Assembly (NCBI GenBank): GCA_029880755.1
Contig: JAOUNW010000008.1
Coordinates: forward strand, 1 to 26,752
Source of the DNA: Gammaproteobacteria bacterium
GTDB lineage: Bacteria; Pseudomonadota; Gammaproteobacteria; Acidiferrobacterales; SZUA-150
Length of the DNA stretch: 26,752 nucleotides
Reading direction: 5' to 3'
Shown here: in pieces, positions 8,315-14,820 of the stretch
Layout: every line of letters begins with the position of its first letter
Numbering within the stretch: the first letter of the stretch is position 1
The notes under the pieces: model-generated
Told to the model about the DNA's origin: nothing
Seen by the model: the letters and a program-made list of their open reading frames with translations, nothing else
Databases searched by the model: none
Translations under genes and position numbers: made by a program

Positions 8315-8342
8315 TCTCTAGCACAGACATATGCGCTGTCAA
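8315..8342 (-). promoter_or_regulatory. sigma-70-type promoter candidate
   Basis: On the minus strand TTGACA (8337-8342) is separated by 16 bp from TAGAGA (8315-8320), which is preceded by TGC as an extended -10 element. The predicted start is near 8308. It lies just behind the nrdJb terminator and points into the small transcription unit. Confidence 0.45.
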
Positions 8343-8364
8343 GGCGTAACTCTAATTACAACAT

Positions 8365-8390
8365 AAAAAAATTGCAAACATTTTTGTTTG
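8365..8390 (-). terminator. probable terminator of nrdJa-nrdJb
   Basis: CAAACA (8375-8380), loop TTTT and TGTTTG (8385-8390) form a small hairpin; on the minus strand it is followed by a run of seven T (A-run at 8365-8371). The stem is A/T-rich, so it may be weak. It lies about 60 bases past the nrdJb stop. Confidence 0.5.
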
Positions 8391-8452
8391 AAAAACTGTT
8401 CCTCCCCTTCATCCATATAAAATTATCAGTCGGCACTATGAAGTTTGTTAGG

Positions 8453-9124
8453 TCAGCCGCACTTGGAGTCACCGCAGTTCAAGCACGTCATGCATCCATC
8501 CATTTTAATCATCGCCTTGGTGAGACATTTCTGGCAGAGCTGTGCTTCTGCAGGAAATTCGCTATCTTTATCGTCTGCGGAGGGGGTAATTTTTCTCTTT
8601 GATTCCAGTTCCGCGCGCTTTTCGGCAAGGAATTTCTTCTGATGTTCATCTTCTTCGGTGGTAATTAGGCCGATCATCTTCATGTGGCACTCGATGACAT
8701 CCCCTAATTCAGCAACCAAAGAGGGTACATATTTACCCTTTTTGAAGTAACCGCCGCGGGGATCGAACACACTATGGAGTTCCTCCACCAGAAATGTGAC
8801 ATCCCCGCCTTTTCGGAATACGGCCGAAATAATACGTGTCAGGGCCACGATCCATTGAAAGTGCTCCATGCTCTTTGAATTAACAAATACCTCAAAGGGG
8901 CGCCGTTTTTCGTGCTCTGTGTCTGGATTTAGTACAATGTCGTTGATGGTAACGTAGAGCGCGTGTTCGGTCAGGGGTGTTTTAATTTTATAGGTGCTTC
9001 CGAGCAACATTTCCGGCCGCTCCAGCTTCTCGTGCATGTGCACGACCTTACTTTCGGCAGGCAGGTCCTTTTCGGTCTTTTTAACCTCGTATCCTGTTAT
9101 TTTGCGGTCAATTTTTACAGCCAT
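8453..9124 (-). CDS. nrdJb: class II ribonucleotide reductase accessory subunit NrdJb
   Basis: The protein has 223 aa. It matches the small subunit of the split vitamin-B12-dependent ribonucleotide reductase known from Pseudomonas aeruginosa (NrdJa/NrdJb), where both halves are needed. The middle part (about 85-155, KSMEHFQWIVALTRIISAVF onwards) is of the TSCPD-domain type found at the end of unsplit NrdJ proteins. The C-terminus is cysteine-rich: a CQKC pair, then CMTCLNCG and a last CG, which looks like a zinc ribbon and probably also carries the redox-active pair that re-reduces the active site. A lysine/glutamate-rich linker lies before it. AGGAG stands six bases before the ATG; the gene follows nrdJa by 38 bp. 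Confidence 0.88.
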   Translation of the reverse strand: MAVKIDRKITGYEVKKTEKDLPAESKVVHMHEKLERPEMLLGSTYKIKTPLTEHALYVTINDIVLNPDTEHEKRRPFEVFVNSKSMEHFQWIVALTRIISAVFRKGGDVTFLVEELHSVFDPRGGYFKKGKYVPSLVAELGDVIECHMKMIGLITTEEDEHQKKFLAEKRAELESKRKITPSADDKDSEFPAEAQLCQKCLTKAMIKMDGCMTCLNCGDSKCG

Positions 9125-9162
9125 TTTAGTCTCCTAATGTTATCTCTACGGCGTTATAGCGA

Positions 9163-11289
9163 TTAGAATTTGCCGTAGTAGCCTTCCTTCAAGGCGTCAT
9201 ACAGGTTTGCGGCAGTGTGGGTTTCCCCGTCATATTCCACCTCTTCGTTGCCTTTAACTTCCAGTTTTTCGCCAGTCTCAAGCTGGAACTGGTAAATAGT
9301 ATTTTCAAGGTCCTTTTCCTTTACCAGTACGCCCTGAAAGGCCTCAGGGTTGAATCGGAAGGTGGTACAGCCTTTTAGCCCCTTTTCATAGGCATACATA
9401 TAGATATCCTTAAAGTCGCCAAAGTCAAAATCTGTTGGCACATTGGCGGTTTTTGATATGGAAGAGTCCACCCATTTCTGGGCAGCGGCCTGGACGTCAA
9501 CATGTTGCTTAGGGGTTACGCTGTCAGCGGTAATAAAATAATCCGGAAGTCGGGTCTCGTTGATATCTGAGTCCGGAATAGCACCAGGATTAATCAATGT
9601 GCGATATGCCAACAGTTCGTAGGAAAATACTTCCACTTTTTCCTTGGTCTTGCGCCCTTCCCGGATAACATTTCGGCTGTAGTGATGGGCGAACGAAGGT
9701 TCAATGCCGTTACTGGCGTTATTGGCCATGGAAAGACTAATAGTGCCTGTGGGTGCGATGGAGGTGTGATGGGTAAAGCGGGCTCCGGTTTTGGCTATGC
9801 GATCTGTCAGGGAAGAATCAAATTGCTGCATGTAACGGCTATATTTAGCAAGCAGTACCTTGCCGGCAATTTCATCACCCGCTTTATAACCATCCACCCG
9901 CATTTCAGGACGCCTGCTTAACATCTCTTCAGTAACCACAAAGCGTTCCTCCATAATGGGTGCGGGACCTTTTTCCTCTGCCAGCTGTACGCCGACTTCC
10001 CAGCCCACCTCGGCCATGGTACGTGCTACATCCTCGGTAAATGTCAGAGATTGTTGATCGCCATACTTCATGCATAGCAATGTTAATGTTGAGCCGAGGC
10101 CCAGGAATCCCATGCCATGGCGGCGCTTGTTTTGGATTTCGTGGCGCTGTCCTTCAAGCGGCAGACCGTTGATTTCCACAACGTTGTCCAGCATACGGGT
10201 AAATATAGCAACAACCTCTTTGAACAACGGCCAGTCAAACTCGGCTTGATCGGTGAAAGGATTTTTGACGAACTTGGTGAGATTGATGGATCCCAGCAGG
10301 CAGGAGCCGTAAGAAGGAAGGGGTTGCTCACCGCAAGGATTGGTGGCGCGAATATTCTCACAAAACCAGTTATTGTTCATTTCATTGATCTTGTCGATCA
10401 GGATAAATCCTGGTTCAGCGTAATCGTATGTGGAGGCCATGATCAGGTTCCACAGACGCTTTGCCGGCAGAGTTTTATATACTTTGCAGGCTACACGGCC
10501 GATTTTATCGGTGATATATCCCTGGGTGCTTGGCCAATAACGCCAAATGATTTCGGACTTCGGATCGCTGTATTCTGATTCGGTTGCAGGGAAGGCTAGT
10601 TGCCAGTTGTCATCGTTTTTAACGGCCTGCATAAACTCGTCAGTGATCAGACACGACAAATTGAATTGACGTAAGCGTCCATCCTCCCGCTTGGCCCGAA
10701 TGAATTCCATGACGTCGGGATGAGATATGTCAAACGTACCCATCTGGGCACCTCGGCGCCCTCCGGCGGAAGAAACCGTAAAACACATGGCGTCAAAAAT
10801 ATCCATGAAAGACAGTGGTCCGGAAGTATGGGCGCCGGCTCCGCTGACAAAGGCGCCTTTTGGACGCAGTGTGGAAAATTCATAACCGATACCGCAACCA
10901 GCCTTGAGAGTTAAGCCGGCTTCATGGACGCTACTCAAGATTCCATTCATAGAGTCTGGAATCGTGTTGGCGACTGTGCAGTTGATGGTGCTGGTGGCGG
11001 GTTTATGGGCCTGGGCACCGGCGTTGGACATTATGCGACCGGCAGGAATGGCGCCTTGTCTCAGTGCCCAGACAAATTTACCATACCATTCTTCCTGTTT
11101 TTCCTTGGAGATCTCGACCTCTGCCAGGGCCTTGGCCACTCGCTGATAGGTGTGCTCAACGGTTTCATCCAGCGTCTCTCCATCCTTAGTTTTTAAACGG
11201 TATTTCTTGTCCCAAATGTCATAGGAAGCTGGTTGCAGGGTGATTTCAGTTGTCTCGGTCAGTTGCAGAGCAAGTTCGGCAGCTTTCAT
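9163..11289 (-). CDS. nrdJa: adenosylcobalamin-dependent ribonucleotide reductase, catalytic subunit NrdJa
   Basis: The protein has 708 aa. It reduces ribonucleotides to deoxyribonucleotides with adenosylcobalamin as radical source, without needing oxygen. Seen in the sequence: C104 in TINCTV (first active-site cysteine), the NPCGE motif at 317-321 with C319 as likely thiyl-radical cysteine, C330 in YGSCLLGS as probable partner of C104, and PTGTISLSMANNASNGIEPS in the phosphate-binding region. GLKGCTTFRFN lies near 655-665. No N-terminal ATP-cone is evident. The protein ends before the TSCPD and C-terminal redox domains, which are supplied by nrdJb. A GGAGG stands 12 bases before the ATG, rather far. 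Confidence 0.93.
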   Translation of the reverse strand: MKAAELALQLTETTEITLQPASYDIWDKKYRLKTKDGETLDETVEHTYQRVAKALAEVEISKEKQEEWYGKFVWALRQGAIPAGRIMSNAGAQAHKPATSTINCTVANTIPDSMNGILSSVHEAGLTLKAGCGIGYEFSTLRPKGAFVSGAGAHTSGPLSFMDIFDAMCFTVSSAGGRRGAQMGTFDISHPDVMEFIRAKREDGRLRQFNLSCLITDEFMQAVKNDDNWQLAFPATESEYSDPKSEIIWRYWPSTQGYITDKIGRVACKVYKTLPAKRLWNLIMASTYDYAEPGFILIDKINEMNNNWFCENIRATNPCGEQPLPSYGSCLLGSINLTKFVKNPFTDQAEFDWPLFKEVVAIFTRMLDNVVEINGLPLEGQRHEIQNKRRHGMGFLGLGSTLTLLCMKYGDQQSLTFTEDVARTMAEVGWEVGVQLAEEKGPAPIMEERFVVTEEMLSRRPEMRVDGYKAGDEIAGKVLLAKYSRYMQQFDSSLTDRIAKTGARFTHHTSIAPTGTISLSMANNASNGIEPSFAHHYSRNVIREGRKTKEKVEVFSYELLAYRTLINPGAIPDSDINETRLPDYFITADSVTPKQHVDVQAAAQKWVDSSISKTANVPTDFDFGDFKDIYMYAYEKGLKGCTTFRFNPEAFQGVLVKEKDLENTIYQFQLETGEKLEVKGNEEVEYDGETHTAANLYDALKEGYYGKF

Positions 11290-11325
11290 TATTATATTTT
11301 GCCTCCGTAGTGAAGATGTTTATGA

Positions 11326-11341
11326 GTGCTGTATGTTGTGT
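11326..11341 (-). promoter_or_regulatory. NrdR box, proximal
   Basis: GTGCTGTATGTTGTGT agrees with the NrdR-box consensus (acaCwAtATaTwGtgt) in its right half and the central bases, with differences mainly in the first three bases. It lies 37 bp upstream of the nrdJa start codon. Taken alone it would be weak; its phasing with the second box supports it. Confidence 0.6.
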
Positions 11342-11357
11342 TACTTCTTTGTCTACT

Positions 11358-11373
11358 CCACTATATGTTGTGG
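11358..11373 (-). promoter_or_regulatory. NrdR box, distal
   Basis: CCACTATATGTTGTGG matches the NrdR consensus at 13 of 16 positions. It is exactly 32 bp from the other box, the three-helical-turn spacing typical of NrdR box pairs in front of ribonucleotide reductase genes. NrdR represses such operons when deoxynucleotide/ATP status is high. The nrdR gene itself is not in the window. Confidence 0.7.
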
Positions 11374-11382
11374 TTGGCAAAA

Positions 11383-11410
11383 ATTACACCTAGTCTTCGG
11401 TCGCTGTCAA
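11383..11410 (-). promoter_or_regulatory. nrdJa promoter
   Basis: On the minus strand TTGACA (11405-11410) and TGTAAT (11383-11388, five of six to TATAAT) are 16 bp apart. The start would be near 11376, so both NrdR boxes lie just downstream of the start point, a position suited to repression. A 7-bp inverted repeat AGTCTTC/GAAGACT (11392-11398 and 11411-11417) flanks the -35 element. Confidence 0.6.
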
Positions 11411-11643
11411 GAAGACTGTTAACATTTTTTTGTAGTGCTTGAGAGTGACAACCTGTCTCAATGTACCGGGTCTTTATCCTGGTCAATTGGGATTGTTTGG
11501 CGATGATTCGTTTTTGGGAAAGGGGTACCTATATATATAGTAGGCCCGTCAGTAATCCAGGATCAGGTGCAAATAACCGTATACATAAAAAGGTTATTTT
11601 GGGTCAGCGGCCCCACTATATATATGTTCAACTAACGACCAAA
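11411..11643. other. intergenic stretch between the PfkB kinase and the nrdJa promoter
   Basis: No gene is seen. Two A/T-rich near-palindromes, CTATATATATAG (11529-11540) and CACTATATATATG (11613-11625), resemble NrdR boxes but carry one or two extra bases in the core. An 8-bp inverted repeat AAATAACC/GGTTATTT lies at 11571-11578 and 11592-11599. I looked for a cobalamin riboswitch, expected in front of some B12-dependent reductases, and do not see its conserved B12 box or paired core. Confidence 0.5.
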
Positions 11644-12579
11644 TCAGGCCAAGGACATGTCAAAGCTTTCCTTGAATCTGGCCTCAAACTCCTGACGGGT
11701 AAAGCTGTGATTCTGAGTACCGTGCTGCTCAATTTTGATGGCCCCCATCAAGGCGGCTACACGACCGGTAATCTCCCAGTCCATTCCACGCATTAGTCCA
11801 TACAAGAGCCCGGCGCGATAGGCGTCACCACATCCTGTGGGGTCATTAACCTTTGTTGTGGCGGCAGCGGGTATCTCCAGCTGTTGTCCGTCCAGGTAAA
11901 TGCACGAGCCCTTCCCGCCCAAGGTAACAATCAATGCCTCTACTTCTTTGCTTATTTTTTCCAGATTGCTGCCAGTTCGCTCTTGAAGCAACTGCGCCTC
12001 ATAGTCATTAACCGTTACCCAGGTAGCCTGTTTGATAAATTTTTTCAGGTCTTTGCCATTAAACATGGGCATGGCCTGGCCTGGATCAAAAATAAACGGT
12101 ATTCCAGCTTCGGCAAACTGTTGCGCGTGTTCGATCATCCCTTGTCGCCCATCCGGTGATACCATGCCAATACGCACACCTTCAGCATCGGATATCTTAT
12201 TTTCGTGGGCCAGGTTCATGGCCCCAGGGTGAAACGCGGTTATCTGGTTATCGTCCATGTCAGTGGTAATAAATGCCTGCCCAGTATAAGTGGTCTCGAT
12301 AATTTTAATGTGTTTTCTGCTAATGCCGCACTGATCAATCCATTGGCGGTAGGTTGCAAAATCGTGGCCCACCGTGGCCATGGGTAATGGATCACCCCCT
12401 AACAGTTTCAGGTTATATGCGATATTGCCGGCGCAGCCGCCAAATTCCCTTCGTAAATCCGGTACCAGGAAAGCTACATTCAGAATATGCACTTTGTCCG
12501 GCAATATATGGTTTTTGAAACGGTCGTTAAAAACCATAATTGTGTCATAGGCGTAGGAACCGCAGATAAGCGCTGACAT
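11644..12579 (-). CDS. PfkB-family carbohydrate or nucleoside kinase
   Basis: The protein has 311 aa and the ribokinase fold. Family signature 1 is FGGCAGNIAYNLKLLG (46-61), and signature 2 is NDPTGCGDAYRAG with catalytic base D252 and the anion-hole glycines before it. Homologues in other proteobacteria are often labelled adenosine kinase, but the substrate cannot be read from the sequence; ribokinase, fructokinase or inosine/adenosine kinase remain possible. GAGGAAG lies just ahead of the ATG. It is transcribed alone, toward nrdJa, and diverges from the small gene at 12893. Confidence 0.85.
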   Translation of the reverse strand: MSALICGSYAYDTIMVFNDRFKNHILPDKVHILNVAFLVPDLRREFGGCAGNIAYNLKLLGGDPLPMATVGHDFATYRQWIDQCGISRKHIKIIETTYTGQAFITTDMDDNQITAFHPGAMNLAHENKISDAEGVRIGMVSPDGRQGMIEHAQQFAEAGIPFIFDPGQAMPMFNGKDLKKFIKQATWVTVNDYEAQLLQERTGSNLEKISKEVEALIVTLGGKGSCIYLDGQQLEIPAAATTKVNDPTGCGDAYRAGLLYGLMRGMDWEITGRVAALMGAIKIEQHGTQNHSFTRQEFEARFKESFDMSLA

Positions 12580-12892
12580 AATCTTCCTCTACTCTTGCTT
12601 TCGTTAGTTAAATGCTGATCAATCAATTCAAACATTCTTCCCGGCGGTTATCCTGGGATCCACCGTATTGTGGTTAATTTTGATTTGAATGAAATAACCT
12701 AGTGTTTTTGGCGGAGGTCATTATAAGGGAGCAGCCATTAATTTTCCTGAAAAAAATGCCTGACTCCGACATTAATAGGGGGGAATTGCAAGGTTCTTGA
12801 TAGGAATCAAGGTATTTCCTCGTTGGATACGATAATAAATAACAATATTGGGTACAACAGGTTTCCGCATCCAAAGAAGGAGTTCAATACGC
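12580..12892. other. divergent intergenic region
   Basis: These 313 bases separate the PfkB kinase from the 72-aa protein and must hold both promoters. An inverted repeat CTTGAT/ATCAAG lies near 12795-12812, and an A/T-rich stretch GATAATAAATAACAAT near 12830-12845 could serve as a -10 region for the plus-strand gene. I could not assign a convincing -35/-10 pair, and I see no gene. Confidence 0.4.
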
Positions 12893-13111
12893 ATGTTTTT
12901 AAAAGATAAGGCCACTGGTGACGTTGTGGAAATTATGGATCTGACAGCCTTGTTTGATCCTTTTATGTCGCAGGTTAAGGGCCGGTTGCATGCCGGAGAG
13001 GAATTACAGGATGTCACAGAATTTGCCAAAATCGGGTTGATCTTCCCGTCAGGAGAGCCTTTGCCTCGTTGCTGGGTTGATCCAGATTATCGCAAGGTAT
13101 CGGTAGCATAA
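12893..13111 (+). CDS. small conserved protein of unknown function, 72 aa
   Basis: ATG at 12893 is preceded by AAGGAG (12877-12882) at ten bases. The protein is acidic and compact, starting MFLKDKATGDVVEIMD. It ends in FPSGEPLPRCWVDPDYRK, with a single cysteine in PRCW. I recall similar short proteins in other gammaproteobacteria, sometimes labelled acetyltransferase; at this length that label cannot be right, and the recollection was not checked. There is no signal peptide, membrane segment or metal-binding cluster. It has its own terminator and stands 413 bp ahead of qmoA, so a functional link with Qmo/Hdr is only a possibility. Confidence 0.75.
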   Translation: MFLKDKATGDVVEIMDLTALFDPFMSQVKGRLHAGEELQDVTEFAKIGLIFPSGEPLPRCWVDPDYRKVSVA

Positions 13112-13124
13112 TCATAATTGTTGG

Positions 13125-13168
13125 CTCGACCGACTCGGTAGTAGCAACAGAGCCGGGATCGAGTTTTT
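13125..13168 (+). terminator. intrinsic terminator after the 72-aa protein
   Basis: CTCGA (13125-13129) pairs with TCGAG (13159-13163), and within it CCGACTC pairs with GAGCCGG apart from one mismatch. The stem is followed by five T (13164-13168). It starts 13 bases past the stop codon and makes the small gene monocistronic. Confidence 0.75.
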
Positions 13169-13524
13169 ACTCTTATTTTCAGAGACTTATAGAATTAATA
13201 AATGATGAGCCTGGGTTACAGAAATCGGAAGTCCGCCAGTTGCTTGTTGCCACCAGGAGGAGTATGGCAAGTGCCTTGACGCGCGCCATTGACCTACTGG
13301 CGCCAGTCAATGAAAATGGCGCCCCTTTTTGTAGTTGTTACGCATTTTGGGTAATAGCCGGGTTAATGGCTGATTCATATATAAACAATCTATCTGTGTA
13401 TACGAAATATGAATCCGGCTTTTAGGGTCATTGGCTGGCGCGGGACCGCTCGAAAGAGTATGGTTGCCGTCTTTTCGGGTTTAACGCACTCATTTAATTA
13501 CTAATCCGTATTGGAGGGGTATCA
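13169..13524 (+). other. qmoA leader region with inverted repeats
   Basis: These 356 bases contain no confident gene. A nested palindrome lies at 13288-13311 (ATTGAC...GTCAAT around CTGGCGCCAG). GGCGCC at 13299-13304 can pair with GGCGCC at 13318-13323, followed by CCTTTTT, a terminator-like arrangement. A 9-bp inverted repeat GATTCATAT/ATATGAATC stands at 13372-13380 and 13407-13415. A 53-codon ORF (13264-13425) begins right after AGGAGG but has no recognisable features. I could not fix the qmoA promoter. Confidence 0.5.
13298..13329 (+). terminator. terminator-like hairpin upstream of qmoA
   Basis: Two GGCGCC blocks 13 bases apart form a 6-bp GC stem followed by CC and five T. It could terminate read-through from upstream or attenuate transcription into the qmo operon. 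The first block also forms a local 10-bp palindrome CTGGCGCCAG, so two folds compete. Confidence 0.45.
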
Positions 13525-14817
13525 ATGACGGATGTCGTCGCGACAAACGAGACCATTTTGGTCGTGGGGGGTGGCATTAGCGGTATGACCGCAGCCATCG
13601 AGGCCGCTGAATGCGGTAAAAACGTTGTGCTTATAGAAAAATCACCGGCGCTTGGCGGTCGCGTGAGCCAGCTCTATAAATATTTCCCCAAGCTGTGTAT
13701 TCCGACCTGCGGGCTTGAAATCAATGTTCGTAGATTGCGATTTAATAAGCGAATCCGTGTTCTGACCATGGCGCAAGTGTCGGCAATTACAGGGGATACT
13801 GGCAACTACACGGCTACTATCAAGATAACACCGCGCTATGTAAACGAAAATTGTACCGCCTGCGGTGCCTGTGCCGATGCTGTTAGTGCCGAGGTCGATA
13901 ACGCCTTTAATTACAATATGAATAAAACCAAGGCGGTGTTTTTGCCATTCAATATGGCTTATCCGCGGCGCTATGTGATCGACCCATCAATTGTAGGTAC
14001 TCCCGAAGGTGAAGCAGCGAAAGCGGCATGTAAATATGATGCTGTGGATCTGTCCATGAAAGAAGAAACCCTGGAACTTAAAGTTGGCGCCATTATCTGG
14101 GCTACCGGCTGGCAACCCTATGATGCCGCCAAAATCCAACCCTATGGCTACGATCGTTTCGCCAATGTTATTACCAGCGTTGAATTTGAGCGCATGATGG
14201 ATAAGGCTGGGCCCACGGGCGGTAAGATTTTGCGTCCATCGGACAACAAGGAAGCCAAGAATATAGCCTTTATACAATGTGCCGGTTCCCGGGATCGTAA
14301 TCACCTTACGCATTGTTCGCGTATTTGTTGTATGGCGTCTCTGAAGCAGTCGACTTATGTTGGTGAGCAATACGGTGATGATGAAGCGGCAAAGGCAAGT
14401 ATTTACTACATTGATATTCGCGCCATTGATCGTTTTGAAGACTTTTATAAAAAGGTTCAGGAAGACCCAAAGGTCAGCTTTATCAAATCCAAGGTAGCGA
14501 ATATTACTGAAAATCAGGAGAATCGTAATCCGATTCTTCATGGTGTTAATACGGAAGGCTATCATCGTTACGACAATGAACACGACCTGGTGGTATTGGC
14601 GATAGGTATGCAACCTAGCGCCGACATTACCCAGGTGACTTCAGGTGTTCACACTGATGCCAGCGGATTTATTCAGGTTCATGCAGATAACGGTGGTATT
14701 TTCGGTGCCGGTTGTGCCAGCAATGCGCTGGATGTTAACCGCGCTGTCCAGAATGCTACGGCGGCTGCATTACGGGCCATCCAGGTGGTTAACCGAGTTT
14801 CTGGGGCGGAGGCATAA
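13525..14817 (+). CDS. qmoA: QmoA, HdrA-like flavoprotein subunit
   Basis: The protein has 430 aa, slightly longer than Desulfovibrio QmoA. It is the small flavoprotein of the quinone-interacting oxidoreductase that exchanges electrons with APS reductase. FAD binding is shown by ILVVGGGISG (11-20), and GGRVSQLYKYFPKLC is the HdrA-type continuation. C110, C113 and C116 form CTACGACADAV; the fourth position of a standard CxxCxxCxxxC is valine (residue 120), so this site is not a regular [4Fe-4S] motif. Further on IQCAGSRD and CSRICCMASLKQ repeat the HdrA cysteine pattern, and FGAGCASNALDVNRAV closes the FAD domain. A GGAGGGG site precedes the ATG; qmoB follows after three bases. Confidence 0.93.
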   Translation: MTDVVATNETILVVGGGISGMTAAIEAAECGKNVVLIEKSPALGGRVSQLYKYFPKLCIPTCGLEINVRRLRFNKRIRVLTMAQVSAITGDTGNYTATIKITPRYVNENCTACGACADAVSAEVDNAFNYNMNKTKAVFLPFNMAYPRRYVIDPSIVGTPEGEAAKAACKYDAVDLSMKEETLELKVGAIIWATGWQPYDAAKIQPYGYDRFANVITSVEFERMMDKAGPTGGKILRPSDNKEAKNIAFIQCAGSRDRNHLTHCSRICCMASLKQSTYVGEQYGDDEAAKASIYYIDIRAIDRFEDFYKKVQEDPKVSFIKSKVANITENQENRNPILHGVNTEGYHRYDNEHDLVVLAIGMQPSADITQVTSGVHTDASGFIQVHADNGGIFGAGCASNALDVNRAVQNATAAALRAIQVVNRVSGAEA

Positions 14818-14820
14818 GTC

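Larger units (their letters stand above)
7924..8452. other. intergenic region with a small minus-strand transcription unit
   Basis: These 529 bases carry no sizeable gene. In minus-strand order they hold: an A/T-rich hairpin with T-run behind nrdJb (8365-8390), a promoter-like pair (8315-8342), nested inverted repeats (8201-8264), a strong ribosome-binding site followed by a 27-codon ORF (8116-8199), two tandem TTGTACAA palindromes (8164-8183), a GC-rich terminator (8023-8051), a second short hairpin (GCCCCC at 7998-8003 with GGGGGC at 8012-8017), and finally the leader of the histone-like gene. The individual parts are listed separately. Confidence 0.6.

Noticed and set aside
11290..11643. 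Cobalamin riboswitch in front of nrdJa
   Set aside because: Looked for because the enzyme needs B12; the conserved B12 box and core pairing were not seen.
13240..13425. 61-codon frame (53 codons from ATG 13264) ahead of qmoA
   Set aside because: Despite AGGAGG close to the ATG, it overlaps the terminator-like hairpin, has unusual composition and no recognisable similarity. It is kept only as a possible leader peptide in the findings.
13987..14613. 208-codon frame antisense to qmoA
   Set aside because: qmoA is certain by its motifs; the antisense frame shows no domain and no start signals.
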